From Codonopsis lanceolata (taxonomy: Eukaryota > Streptophyta > Magnoliopsida > Asterales > Campanulaceae), in assembly GCA_013146195.2 (NCBI GenBank), contig CM028382.1, forward strand, positions 54,342,430-54,406,429: a DNA stretch of 64,000 bases, written 5' to 3'. Position numbers and translations under genes: made by a program. Below, piece after piece: positions 11,053-23,459 of this stretch (within the stretch, counting starts at the first letter, position 1; each line of letters begins with the position of its first letter). The notes beneath the pieces are model-generated. The model searched no databases. It worked only from the letters and a program-made list of their open reading frames with translations, and was not told the origin of the DNA.

Positions 11053-11350
11053 ATATTACATTGAAATGAATGCTCGCACATAATTTTTCGTTTAAAAATT
11101 TGACATTCATCAATAACTTTAACTTATACTTCCTAATTTAAACATGTGCTACCATTAATTAAGAATATTTCCAACCTATTTAAAAAAAATTAGGAGAGAC
11201 TATTGAAATTACTTGGAAAAATTGTAATCTTTTTAAAAACTACAATGAAAATTCTTTTTTAAAAATAGAGAGACATTATTTGGAAATTGGTGTTGCAAAA
11301 TAGTTTTTTATTCAATAACTGTAGAATCTTGGTAAAACAGTAAATTGATT

Positions 11351-11655
11351 AATTTGTATACAAAATTGCGGGTCGGGAAAAACGGGCCGAACAAAAATTA
11401 AATTGATTAAGTTAATTACGATAGCAGTTAAAAAGAAAAAAAACAAATATTTCAAATTACAAAACTTACAATTTTTTAAATTTGTATACGAAATTACGGG
11501 TCGGAAAAAAATTAAATTGATGAAGTTAATTACGATAACAATTAAAAAGAAAAAAATTACAAATACAAATTTTCGTAACCATAAAACTGTAAAACTGTAA
11601 AATCGTAAATATTGAATGTAAAACAATAATATCTCAGTAAAAGAGTAACTAAAAT
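11351..11655. repeat. Second copy of the ~310-bp direct repeat
   Basis: It matches 10518-10830 with small indels. The distance between copies is about 830 bp, with the AT microsatellite between them. Confidence 0.65.
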
Positions 11656-11991
11656 AAATAGTGATGAAAAAAAACGTGATAACTTTTTAACTTTTTGTAA
11701 CTTACTGAAAGAGCTAAAAGATAAAACGTAATTTCAACCGATGTCGCACATGTATACATAAATCCTTAATAAACCAAGACTAAAAAGAAAATTGAAAACT
11801 GAAATCGAATTTCACTAACTCCTAGATGCTACCTTTTTTTTTTTTTTGGAGAAACAGGGGCGGCACCCTGCTAGATTTTATTTATAAGAAAAAAAATAAT
11901 ACAAACTTGAGGTGGACAACCAGCCTTGCCCTTATAACGGGAGGACAAAGGAGTCTAACCTCAAAAAAGAGATACAACGAAGCAACTAAAC

Positions 11992-14900
11992 TTAAGATAT
12001 TCTGATGTAGGGAGTGGCATGCTTGTCAAGAGCGATGAGTCCACGAATCTGAGGAGGAAGATAATTAGTCGAATCAAACACTTCATTTGAGCCTCGGTCA
12101 CAACCATGATTAACAAGTGCGTCGGCCACCGAGTTGGCTTTTCGATAGATATGACTGATGGAAATATTAAGCAATCAAACTATTTTGATAATTGCGCGGA
12201 TCAAGTAAAGGCACTGCCACGGAGGCTGAACATTACCCAGAACACAGTCCAAAAGAAGCTTGGAATCAATCTCCACACTAGCACCTAAAAGATTCTTAGA
12301 TTCTAACCAAAGTAAACCTTCATGCAAAGCCCTACATTCTGCTTGGAAGCTGTTATAGAAACCATAAAAAGATGAATAAGCAAAAACCGGCTCACCGTTG
12401 CGTATCGACAATTCCTCCTCCGCTTTGACTGGATTGCCACGACAAGCACCATCACTATTAAGTTTAAGATGACCAAAAGACGGCTTTAACCAACAGATAG
12501 ATTGAATTCGCCGCTGCAAAATTTTTCCCAGGCGGGTAGAAAAAATAGAATCCCAGTCTGATCGAGGAGAAATACCAGCGTTCATAAGGATATGACAAAG
12601 AAGATTCTTGATACGAGTAGATATGATCCGGGGAAGAGCACGAATACCGTCATGAAGGCTAACATTTCTAGCCTTCCAAATTTCCCAGAGGATAACCGAA
12701 GGAGTAATGGAGTGCAGAACCGAATTAGCCTTATGCAACCACCAAGAAAAGCAACATGAATCAATAGAGCTGGTCGAGCATGAAATGCCACCCAAAAGAT
12801 TGAATTCAGACCAGATATAGCGAGCAGATGAGCTATCCATAAAAACATGAGAGTATGATTCTATATTACCCATCTCACAACAATAGCAACGGGAGGCAAG
12901 CTGGATTCCTTTTTTGGTGATACTTTCGTCCAACGGGAGTTTTCTAAGCCAAAGACGCCACATAAAAAGACTTATGTGCCGCGGAAGATGCTTATGCCAT
13001 ATGAAGTTAGCCGAGGAGATTAGCGGCCAATGGTTACGAGAGAGCTGCCAAGCGGAAGAGATAGTAAATTTACCATTCTCGGTAAAATTACAATGCGCAG
13101 AATCTGTGGAATCAGAGATACTAATGCCATGCTTCTTAATTAAATAAGCAATATTAGGCCCCACATTCATACAGGCAGCCTCATCAATCTGACTAGATTG
13201 ATCAAAAGATCTTTTACCGAGAGCTTATGAGCAGTTGAAGAAGGATGTAGAGGACCCTCGGGTAACCATTGATCAAACCAAACCGAACAATTACCTTGCC
13301 CAATAATCCAACTAATATGATCTTCAGCCTTCTCACGAATGGAGCCCATTCTTCGCCAGGTGTGGGAGCCGTTGGAGATAGAAGCAATAGACGGATGAAG
13401 ATTAGAGCAGTATTTCTTAATCATGAATTTGCACCAAAGGCTGTTAGAGGTTCTGAACCTCCACCAAAGCTGAATGGAAAAAAGCATGGATAATCTCCTT
13501 AATCGACCGAATACCAATGCCGCCTTCTAGAACGGGCCGGCAACATTTATCCCATGAAATCCAATTCGCTTTGAGCTTGTTGTCAATCGATCCCCAAAAA
13601 AAATTGGAAAGCATTCTATTAATTTGGTTGAGGACCGAAGCAGGAGGATCCAAGATAGCAAATTGATATATGAGAATGGAGTGAAGAACTGAATTAATGA
13701 GGGTAACCTTACCAGCCGGATTAAGGTAAGCCCCCATCCAAGAAGAGATTTTACTTTGCAGCTTTTCCATAAGAGGATCAAAATAACATTTCTTTTTCCT
13801 TCCTTCAAAAAGGGGGCACCCGAGGTAGGTGACTGGGAGAACCTTGTGATTAAAGCCAATGTTTCTGCGGATAGACGAAATTCTAGCAGTTGAGATGTTA
13901 TGAGAAACCATAAAGCTACTTTTACCTTCATTAATTAGTTGACCAGAGCACTATTCGTAGCTAGTAAGCAGATTTCGGTGGTTTAAGAGAGAGTGTTTGT
14001 TACCATTACAAAATATAACAACATCATCAGCGAAGGCCAGATGGGAAATAACCGGACAACCACTAGCGGATGAGAAGGCAAAATTAGGATGATCAATCTG
14101 AAGCTTATTCAAACCTCGGCTAAGGACCTCCGCAGCAATGATGAAGAGGCTAGGGGATAACGGGTCACCCTGACGGAGACCCCGAGAAGAATGAAAGAAC
14201 CCAGCCGGAGACCCATTCACGGAGACCGAGAACCAGTTGTTAGAAATTACTTTCCATATCATATCAATGAAAGTTTCACCAAATCCAAACTTGCGAAGGA
14301 CATCAATGAGGAAAAACCAGGACACGTGATCAAAAGCTTTGGCCATATCCAATTTAATAATAACATTAGTGCCATTAACCTTCTTATGAAGCTGATGAGT
14401 TAATTCTTGGGCAATAAGTAAGTTATCTTGGATTAAACGGCCTTTAGTGAAGGCACTCTGATTTTCTGAAATAATTAAAGGAAGAATGAGGGCAAGACGG
14501 GATGACAGGAGCTTGGTAATAATCTTGTTACAAAAATTGCAGAGACTAATTGGACGAAGATCTTTGAATGATTGAACTTGACTTATCTTCAGAATAGTGA
14601 TCAAAAGAGTGCTGGTCCAAGATTTAGGAAGCTCAAAACCCGCAAAAAATTCAGAGATGGCGAGGAATAAATCCGTAGCAATGATGTCCCAACATTCCGT
14701 ATAAAATTTTCCAGAGAATCCATCAGGGCCTGCAGCACTGTCACCATTAAGAGAAAAAACAGCTTCCTTAATTTCTTCCAGAGACGGGGGATCTGAAAGC
14801 AATTTATTTTGATCAGAAGATATGATGACTGGGATAACGGAAGTAGAATTATCATTAGATATAGCGCAAGCCGTAAGTTGATTTTTAAAGAATTCAACGA

Positions 14901-16073
14901 AATGCCTTAATAGAATCTTCCGTGGTAACAACAGTTCCATGCATGTCAGCAATACGGTGAATAGCCAGCTTACTACGAGTTTGTTTCACCGAAGAATGAA
15001 AAAGCTTAGTTTTTCCATCTCCATCCTTGAGCCAACGAAGGTAAGATTTTTGCCGCCAATAATCTTCTTCAATCTTCAGTTTAAATTTAAGAACAGTTTT
15101 TGCCAAGTGAAGGGCAGAACGGTTTTCAGCACTGTTATCATTTTCGTACCTAAGCTCTTTGTCTAAAACATCATCTTCAGCCAGTTTTACAGCCTGAAAA
15201 ATATTACCAAAAACAACTTTATTCCAGACTTTGAGCGAAGATCGAACAGATTTCAGCTTATTCGAGAAGAACCAACGAACATTCTCAGAGCCACCAGCCA
15301 CTTTGTATCAAGAAAAGAATGGTGGGATGTCCAAATATTGAGAAAATTAAATTGATAGGGCACCGGCAGTGGACGATTTATAGATATTAGAGAGGGAATG
15401 ATCGAGAACGCACGTACGATTAAGGTGTTCCACAGAAGTTAAAGAGAAGGTAGACAGCCAAATAGGATTACAAACAGCCCGGTCAATTCGTTCAAAAATC
15501 GTGGCCTGACCATCGCGGTTATTGCACCAGGTGAACTTGCTGCCTTGATATCCAAGATCAGAGAGGCCTGCGGCATTAAGGCAGGCTTGAAATTCAAATG
15601 CTCCTTGTCTGTCCCAGCCAGAACCACCAATTTTTTCATGGGCAGCGAGAATAATATTAAAATCCCCGAATACCATCCAAGGAGAATTATCATAAACAGC
15701 ACCCAAGTCGATTAACTCATTCCACAGAACTTGTCTTTCAATAGAGGTGCATTTAGCATAGACCATGGTGACATAAGCAGGATGAGCCCAAGTGAAGTGT
15801 CTGATGCTGAGGGTTAAATGTTGTGTGGAGTCATAGGCAACTTGACAACTGAAAAAGATTTAGCTAGAATCCAGATAGAGTTAGCCACATTATAAAAATA
15901 AAATTTAAACTTAAGACGACGAGCAAGTAAAGGCAGATCAGAAATATCTAGCATAGGCTCACATATAGAAATAAAAGAGATGTTATGGAGAGAGAGACAA
16001 GTTTTTTAAGACGGGTAATAGTGGAGTCATTACCCACACCCCTAAGGTTCCAACAAAGGGTCTTAATTGACAT
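11992..16073 (-). pseudogene. LINE ORF2: endonuclease, reverse transcriptase, RNase H
   Basis: The start at 16073 gives MSIKTLCWNLRGVGN, the usual opening of the AP-type endonuclease of plant LINEs. Endonuclease motifs follow: VFGDFNIIL (about 15660), KFTWCNNRDG and RIDRAVCN (about 15490). The RT runs about 14950-13950, with LRQGDPLSPSLF (about 14160) and the catalytic FADDV (about 14025). The zf-RVT region is at about 13100-12800 (FIWHKHLPRHISLFMWRLW). RNase H spans 12450-12060, with NSDGA, FQAECRAL, EIDSKLLLD and NSVADAL keeping the four acidic positions. It is broken by frameshifts near 15780, 15300, 13930 and 13480 and by a stop at about 12175. A nicked-DNA-primed copying mechanism is inferred from family knowledge. 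Confidence 0.88.
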
Positions 16074-16204
16074 GAGAAACAGTGGAGGAGGTACCACGAT
16101 TGGGCTTATCCTGCATATGTGATCGAGTAGTTCTAGTAGCAATAGGCACAGTCGGAGGCTTTTTATTCTTCTTTTTTGTGGAAACTGTTTCCAAATTAAG
16201 AGCT

Positions 16205-16870
16205 GCTTAACTGGGCTCATCTGTTAGGGGATCTTCATCATCAAAAGTCTGTAAAACAGTGAATCGATTCGGTGAGACAACATTATCGTCATCTTTCTGT
16301 GGCCTAGTTTCACATGAGCACGCATCTGTTGGAGGATCTTCATCATCTTTCTGGGCATTATTGATAGTGTAAGAAGTTGGATCTAAGATGGGGTCATTAA
16401 TCACTGGAATAGGAGAATTAATCTCCACTGCAGTATGAATACGATCAGAGATCTCCTCATCAATGCGGTTAAGGGAGTTGAGAATGTCATGCATAGGGGC
16501 TTTCATGCCAGGATTCAAATTAATAGGAGATGAGTTTGGCAAGGCAGAACTGGAAGGATCATGAACGGGAATATTGTCTGAAGGGGGGGGGGGCTGCACA
16601 TGCACAGGATTAGATTCCTTAACTTTCCAGACTTTATTCGAAGGTTGGCTAGTCTCTTGCGTTTTAGAGAAGAAACAGTTGGATTCTTATCCTCCTCCAT
16701 ATTAACCCCAGAAGGACCATCGGGACCATCTTGTCCTGAATATTTCTCTTTTGCTTTTTCTTTTCCTTTATTAAGATTATTAGCCTTGCAAGAAAGAATA
16801 TCATGCCCTTGTCGATGGCAGCAAGAACAATAAAGAGGTAGTCGTTCCGCCTCAATAGGTTGCCAAAAGC
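16205..16870 (-). pseudogene. LINE ORF1 C-terminal part (zinc-knuckle RNA-binding protein)
   Basis: The minus strand reads FWQPIEAERLPLYC then SCCHRQGHDILSC (about 16830-16785), a CCHC-type knuckle in the position typical of plant LINE ORF1 proteins. A long Pro/Ser/Asp-rich C-terminal region follows to the stop near 16207 (NPIPVINDPILDPTS and DDEDPPTDACS). The N-terminal DUF4283-like part is missing. A frameshift separates the knuckle from the C-terminal region near 16600. ORF1 proteins coat LINE RNA. Confidence 0.75.
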
Positions 16871-16886
16871 CCTCCGATATCCCGCT

Positions 16887-17218
16887 AATTAGTAGTATCC
16901 TTCATAATATTTTCCAGTAACATATCGGAAATTAGCTACTTGAACAAATGGCCATATATCACCTTCCAGAAGCAATGTTGGAAGATAATCCCTCTTCAAA
17001 TCTTCCTTCACTTGAGTGGCATTCTTGTTGTTGAGAAATCCCATGTAAGTGAAGAGCACAAACAAATCAAACGGTTCAAAAAAGATGCCATCCATGGCCA
17101 CTTTAGTAGTGATGAAACCTATGGACATGGGTTGTAACCGAAGTTGAACTGTAATGAATCGATCCAAATTTTTGTACCTATAAACAAAAATCGATCCAAA
17201 TTAGTAGTATCCTTCATA
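16887..17218 (-). pseudogene. Exon fragment of an Mpv17/PMP22-family gene
   Basis: From a splice-acceptor-like TTTATAG at 17178 the minus strand encodes YKNLDRFITVQLRLQP, then TTKVAMDGIFFEPFDLFV, then QVKEDLKRDYLPTLLLEG and WPFVQVANFRYV. This is the conserved core of the Mpv17/PMP22 family, membrane proteins of peroxisomes, mitochondria or plastids. The reading is open for about 90 codons and then runs out at 16889. The flanking intron acceptor shows it was taken from genomic DNA, not mRNA. Identical 20-base blocks (AATTAGTAGTATCCTTCATA) lie at 16887-16906 and 17199-17218. Other short duplications sit at its edge, so the junctions look like patched break repair or capture. No promoter or other exons are present. 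Confidence 0.82.
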
Positions 17219-18319
17219 GGAATATTCTGTCTACATAGGAATATTCTGTCCCAAACAGTCATGTTATGGCTTATCATACATCCTGTTCCACATTGTTGAC
17301 TATGAAAGATTTACTGCTCTAAGTACAGAAGCTCATTAAAACATGCACTCCATCCACCCCTTATTCCCTTTGAGTCCCTAGTACAAAAGACTTCGCTTCA
17401 CGGATGTCCTGCTGGCCGCCATCAACGAAGCAAGTCGAAGGTCACAAAGAGGCAACAAAAGCCATCCTAATGACCCTATTACATAAGAACTATAAACTTC
17501 CCAACAACAAAGCTAAGTAATTATTCATATTTTACTTGTCAAAAATAATTACATAATAACTATATTCATTTCTTTCCTCCTAGCTTCACTGTATCAATTG
17601 AGGTTCCTCCTTTAATTTCCTTGAGGGATCTTTTCTTTCTGGTTCAGGAATGCTTTATAGATCAAATCACCCGATCTTTTGAATGTTTAAAATTATGCAA
17701 AATTCGGGAGAAGATCCTTTTTGATAATCAGCAATTAATCCTTGTATCATCAAAAGGAAGTTCATTTTCCCCCAGATTGAGGTCATGAATACCAATACCT
17801 TTGTTCTACTTGTAATGTTAATTAAATTGGATAGTTCAAATGATCTTGGAGTCATTCTACTTTAATCCCCGATATATCCGTAGCTATTCGGTAAATGTGG
17901 GTCATATGTTAATGCTTCTGCCTGCTTTAATCTACTTTTTCCTTGCACTCTATTTTTTGCAGCAAAGCTCCTAGATGGCTAATTGCTTTTGCACCACAAA
18001 TGCTCTCACAATGCAAGAAGAGGAGTGGAATGCATACTCGAGATGCAAAACAGGTTTGGTGTTGTCTAATGAAACCTCGCTTTTATGTTTTGTTTGGAAT
18101 GAGACTCATACTGATAATTGTTATTGGTTATCTTGTGAAATTGGATACATGTTATGTAGTACTGAAGGTAATTTTTATCCTCAAAATCAATTTCCTTTTG
18201 TTGCCGAAAAAGGTTCAAGAATCAAAAAGAGAACCCAAAAATGGTCTACAATCAATATTTACTCATCAAAAAATTTATCCAGCTTTTATAAGAAGCTGGC
18301 AGCATCTATGAATTGTTAG
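17219..18319. other. Unassigned non-coding DNA
   Basis: Two overlapping open frames at 17943-18319 (up to 122 codons) show no motif I recognise and no conserved partner. The sequence could be intron or UTR from the same captured gene region, but nothing proves this. TGACCCTATT-type and A/T tracts only. Confidence 0.4.
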
Positions 18320-18892
18320 TGTAACGTCCCAAAATTTAGGCCCAACTATAAGGGCCCATATAATGGCCACGTCACCAATAACCTCAAAAAAAAAAAACCC
18401 ATACTAATACCCAAAACGTAATTAATATATCTTCCACGTAAGCATCAAATATTCGAACATAAAACCCTTACTAAATTTGCTTACAATATTAAAATATATG
18501 TCTAAATAAAACTCTCAAACTCTAGTTAACGATTACAAATAATTGTCCACAACATAACGAAATTTTATACTCTTTAATTGGACCCACCCGAACCGAACCA
18601 AATTTCCATATTTTCATTCCTTACTTATATCCTGAAAGAAAAGGAGTAGGGATAGGGTGAGCGAACAAATCCCAGTAAGTTCATATACAACCCCCGGTTT
18701 CTAAGGGAGAGTTGACTAGGGCTGAGCAAGGTTTTTAAAAAACCGGACCGGACCAAAGAACCGGACCAGACCAATGAAAATTGGACCGAACCAATTTTTT
18801 GGTTTGGTCTTGGTCCATAATTTTTTAAGAACCGGGTAATTGGTCTGGTCCCGGTTTTAGGTTTTTAAATTTGGTTCTGAAACCGGACCGGA

Positions 18893-18895
<3 letters not shown>

Positions 18896-18983
<88 letters not shown>
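18896..18983. repeat. TA microsatellite
   Basis: About 44 TA units inside the left part of the hAT element. Confidence 0.95.
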
Positions 18984-18987
<4 letters not shown>

Positions 18988-19526
18988 TATTTATTAATAA
19001 TATATATATATTATTATTTATTTATTAATATTTATTTATTTATTAATATTTTTTTACCTACAAAATAAAACCCTAGTTTGAAAAATATAAATACTTTTTT
19101 TGTCTAATATTGTGTATGCACTACTCAGTAATCATTATGCCGCAAGCAGCAACTTCCTGCCTTCCTCCCCTCAAATTCAATCCCAATCGAAGACTGAAGA
19201 GTGAAGCCTCAATCGAAGACTGAAGACTCAGCCCTGAATCGCCAAACGCCAGTTCCCTTCGGCCTTCGCCCTTCACCGTCGGCTACTCACCAGTTCGGCA
19301 GTTCTCTTCGTCATCGGCTACTCACTGACTCGAGTCTCTCTCTCCCTCTTTCGCGTCTCTCCCTCTTTCAGTCTTTCGCGTGTGTCTCTCTCAGCCCTCA
19401 AAATCTCAGATCTGTCATCTTCCGATTTCCATCCTTTTAAATCCACCAGCCGCCGCCGCTCTGCCACTGGGTTGTAAATCAAATAATCAATCATCAGCCG
19501 GTCAGCCTTTCGACAGGTACCAAACC

Positions 19527-19560
<34 letters not shown>
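19527..19560. repeat. CT then CA microsatellite
   Basis: (CT)7 runs directly into (CA)10 just after the putative splice donor in the hAT element. Confidence 0.9.
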
Positions 19561-22013
19561 ACTCTATGGGTGGTCAAGGTTCCTACCCAGTGCTCTTGGC
19601 TTGGATGATTGAGGTTTTAAGCCTTTCTAAAAGGTCCTTATGTTATTCAGTATAGTCTATTTCATCCATCTTAAACATTTTATAAAATAGAGAGTATTTG
19701 TTCATGAATGAATGTAATTAGGTACACAAGCTCACTGCTCACGCGCTGTCAGCTGTCGCACTGGGTTGGAACTTTATTTGTAATTACTTAAAGTTAGATG
19801 AATTAGTTTTTGGAAAATTAGAAACTCCCGCCTTTTGTTTCTTGAACTTGGAGAAAAAGTAGATGATGCAGTTGAAGCTAATGAAGATATTAATTTACTA
19901 GTCATTGGTTAATAAGAAAAATGAGATATTAATATTACATCTCTATATCGTGATAATGAGTTTGCCTAATGGGAGAAGTGCTTGAATCAGTTGAATGTTA
20001 AGGAACATAAACTCATAAAGTATCAATTAAAACATTTAACATTATGAGAAGCAGAAGGTATTGCTCTATTATGGTTTAATTGCTAGAATGGTTTTTGTTA
20101 TTTTCAATGCTCTGTGTGTTGTATTTCATTTTTATATCTATTAAAAACTATATTTTTGTGTGCTTTTTTGGTAGAATAGACTGGTACGTGTATTTGTGGG
20201 TATGAGGGTTCAGCTTTCTTTCATGGCTGTTCTGTTCTAATTGCACGGTTGCAGATTTCATTCTTTTCTGGGCTTATGCTAATATTTTTGGTAAATCTAT
20301 TTCATTCTTAGATATAATAAACTTGTTCTTGGGAATCAATGATTTAATGAAACAAGTTTTTTTTTTTTCAAGTCTCTGAACATTTCTGCTTCAATGTTGG
20401 TTGAATAACAAGCTGGCAGATGATATATTTGTATTAAACAGTTAAAAAATAAAGAAATCATAGTATTGGTTTGGTCCTGGTTCTGATACGTCTCCGATTG
20501 GTTCTGGACCGGACCAACGTATAGGTTATCGCACCTATTGGGTTGGTTCCGGTTCTAAATTTTTTGAGAACCGGATTATTGGTCTGGTTCCTTTTTTTTC
20601 TTTTTTTTTCAAAAAAATGGACCAACCCGGACCAAGCTCACCCCTAGAGTTGACCAGGAAGAAAGTCAAACAATATATAGTGTCAAAAATGGAGATGTCA
20701 AAAGGAATTATTTTTCTAAAATCCACAAGATTAAATATTCATTAATCGAGGAACAATTACTAAGTTCACCACAATAAATCAGACCAATATCAAATACTAC
20801 GGAGGGTGTTATGATCACATAAGCGGTCATTTAGACCAACCAAAAGGTGGCTCTAAGGAACCTCAAATATTAAAGTACCTCAAAGGGTCAAAAGCAAAAT
20901 GATATATCCGGATTACCCCACCATAGCTCCTATGGTGTAATGTCGCCTTAACAGGCCAAATAGTCATTCCAATTGTCTTAGTGATCATAACAAAGTTTTT
21001 CAAAAATAATTACAATTTCAACAAAATCAAATATCAATGATAACCAAATAAAATATCACACATCGAGTTTAAACAATGTGAGGTTCATAAATCAATTCAC
21101 AATTAAGAATAACGAAATAACGGATAAGATGAGAATTCAAATTCAAATACCAACCAAAGGTCGGCACACGTTTTCAAAGAAAGGTAAACACCAAAGAAAT
21201 AGCGGAAGACTAACAATTTGGAATAAAGAATTCAAATAACCTAAACGATGCATAATTCCTTACCTTAGTGATGCTGTGAAAATTAGCTCGAGGACAACGT
21301 ATCGCTACCCGCGCTTAGCCGAATCTAAATTACAATAATACAAAATAAAATTCTAAATTTAGGGACCTTCTAGTAACTTTTAAAATTCAATACAAAATTA
21401 TCAATCCTTAAATATAACGTTATCAAAATAATATAAGGCCTATTTCTAACTGTTGCAGCTCAAGGGTAAGTTTCTGAAAGTATAAATTCTTATTAATTAA
21501 ATCTTCAAAGTTGGGGGATGAATCTGTAAAAACAGATTCATCACCCACATGCCACGAAATTTACCCCAAATTTCTTATTTTCTTGTGGTTTGGGAAGGTT
21601 GACTTGCAAACCTAAATATAGTATTATTTTCATTACTTTCCTCCTACCTCCCTACACCATTCCCCTTTCTTTTCCCCCTTTTTTTTTCTTTCCTTCCAGC
21701 CTTCCCGATTTCTTTCTCTCTGTTTCTTCTTCTTTCAATTTTTTTTTTCTTTTTCCTTCTGCCGACACTACCTTCATTCTCTGTTCTCTTTTTGTTTTGT
21801 TTTTTTTATAATCTATTGGGTCCATGCCATTGTGAATCGGTTTATCCCATCAAAACTCATTTCAAGAATTTAGTTACAAACCCGATTTACAAATTTTTCT
21901 TACAAAACCCAGTTACATATTCGATCTCCAAATTCCCGAATTCAAGGATGACAACCTTTGAGGTATAAAGTTTATCTTTCTTCCTACTTTCAACTTTGAT
22001 TTTTCAAACACCC

Positions 22014-22015
22014 GT

Positions 22016-22048
<33 letters not shown>
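22014..22048. repeat. CA then TA microsatellite
   Basis: (AC)n followed by (AT)n inside the chromovirus LTR. Confidence 0.9.
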
Positions 22049-22737
22049 CTCGTTCTCTGCCATTCCCTCCATACTCCATGAAATTCATACATGGAGTTCA
22101 AATTATCAACAACAAAAAAAAGAGCGAAACGATGTACTATAATTTCAGAAGGATCGTTGTTTACCTCGATTCCGTTTTGCGTCACAACCGGTGAGCTCTC
22201 CTTCCTCTTTCGTCGTCCTTCTCCCGATCGGCTTCTCGGCAACTTTCCTCCCGACTTTCGGCTCTCTCTCTCTCAATGCCTAGCTTGGAAAGTGATTTCC
22301 TTCATTTCTTTCCCTTTTTATTTCCAAGGAGGGACGGTTCTTTTGCCGCCGGTTCGCCTCCATCATTTCTTCTTCTACCGATACAACTCCCATCCCAATT
22401 GTGTCTCTTCATTTTTCTTTTTTTTTTCTTTTTTGGTAACCAAACTTAATCAACTTTTAAAAGAGTTTATTGGGTCAACCCAATTCCAAATGACTCATAC
22501 TAACCGGGAAGCCCAAACAAATTAATAATACTAATGGCCCAATTTTGGGGATTTTCTGCCCAAACAAAATAGGCCCAAAAATATTTAAGTTTAGCCCAAA
22601 AAAACAAATTACACTATTAATAATACAATCAATATTTTAATTCAAAAACTTGGGTATATTACACTCTTACCCCCTTAAAAAAAAGTTTAGTCCTCTAAAC
22701 TTTACGCCAAAGTAACCAAGGTTTTGGAATACAAATT

Positions 22738-23459
22738 TTATTCGAATAGTTCAGGGAACTTGTCTCGCATATCTTCTTCCAACTCCCACGTGGCTTCCCT
22801 CTCGGTATGATTACTCCAGTGGATCTTGACATATAGAATAGTTCATTTCCTCAATACCTGATCTTTCCGGTCAACGATTCGGATTGACTTCTCGTCATAA
22901 GTCATGTCTTCTCGAAATTTTAACGGATCATACTCAATCACATGGTTCGGATATGAGACATACTTCCTTAGCATAGATACATGAAATATGTTGTGCACTC
23001 CAGATAGTGTAGGTGGTAAGGCTAGTCTGTAAGCAACCTAACCAACTCGCTTGAGTATTTCAAAGGGTCCCACAAACCTTGGACTAAGCTTTCCCCGAAT
23101 GCCAAACCTCATGACCCCTCTTGTGGGTGAGATTTTAAGGAATACATGGTCTCCCACTTCAAATTCGAGTCCGCGTCGATGATTGTCTGCATAAGACTTC
23201 TGTCAACTCTGAACTATAAGAAGTCGTTTTTGAATCAACTGCACTTTCTCCGAAGTAACTTGCACCAACTCCGACCCTATTAGTTTCCTTTCTCCCACTT
23301 CATCCCAACAGATGGGCGATCTGCACCTCCGTCCATACAGGACTTCATAGGGTGCCATACCAATACTTGCATAAAAACTGTTATTGTAGGTAAACTCCAC
23401 CAAAGGCAAGTGATCGTCCCAATTACCTTGCAAATCCAACCCCAATGGTTGTACACTTA
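22738..23459 (-). pseudogene. Chromovirus integrase C-terminal part with chromodomain; catalytic core deleted
   Basis: The minus strand reads [17 protein letters not shown], then [15 protein letters not shown], then FEVGDHVFLKISPTRGVMRF. It continues with KLSPRFVGPFEILKRVG and HNIFHVSMLRKYV, and ends with the chromodomain-like IRIVDRKDQVLRK and a W...E...TWE pattern, at FPELFE and a stop at 22738. This is the normal C-terminal end of Tekay/Del integrases. Upstream, the reading jumps from the end of the RNase H/connection region to the late integrase at about 23459, so the zinc-binding HHCC domain and most of the DDE core are gone. A stop near 23203 and a TAG near 22845 break what remains. Confidence 0.85.

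Larger units (their letters stand above)
11834..16886 (-). mobile_element. L1-type LINE (non-LTR retrotransposon), 5'-truncated
   Basis: A minus-strand element of about 5 kb with the tail of ORF1 (zinc knuckle), a nearly complete ORF2 (endonuclease, RT, zf-RVT, RNase H) and a 14-base poly(A) tail (T run at 11834-11847). The RNase H domain after RT is characteristic of many plant L1 elements. The left flank ends CTAGATGCTACC. I could not find a matching target duplication beyond 16886, so the 5' junction is either rearranged or lies within the mosaic at 16880-17220. Only a handful of stops and frameshifts separate ORF2 from an open frame. Confidence 0.9.
18717..20646. mobile_element. Non-autonomous hAT transposon, 1,930 bp, with 8-bp target duplication
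   Basis: The left end is TAGGGCTGAGCAAGG. The right end, reverse-complemented, is TAGGGGTGAGCTTGG. GAGTTGAC lies exactly on both sides (18709-18716 and 20647-20654). Both subterminal regions are packed with the motif ACCGGACC or its complement (18750-18895 and 20466-20640), as in hAT elements where such repeats bind transposase. The interior holds a long TA tract, then a GC-richer pyrimidine-rich block (about 19150-19520) ending in CGACAG|GTACC, which looks like the 5' UTR exon and first splice donor of a transposase or captured host gene. No transposase coding region remains. Confidence 0.88.
18320..22663 (-). repeat. 3' LTR of a Tekay/Del-type chromovirus, carrying a nested hAT element
   Basis: On the minus strand it starts TGTAATATACCCAAG at 22663, right after the purine tract AAGGGGGTAAGAG (22664-22676), and ends TTGGGACGTTACA at 18320. 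The termini form the inverted ends TGTAA...TTACA. Without the 1,930-bp hAT element and its 8-bp duplication the LTR is about 2.4 kb, in the range of Tekay LTRs. The 5 bases outside the end are GTTAG (18315-18319). The partner LTR is not in the window. Confidence 0.8.

Noticed and set aside
17943..18319. Two overlapping frames of 114-122 codons
   Set aside because: No recognisable domain, no promoter and no supporting repeat or splice structure. Kept as unassigned DNA.
19201..19655. Plus-strand frames in the hAT interior
   Set aside because: Composition and the splice donor fit a 5' UTR exon better than coding sequence.
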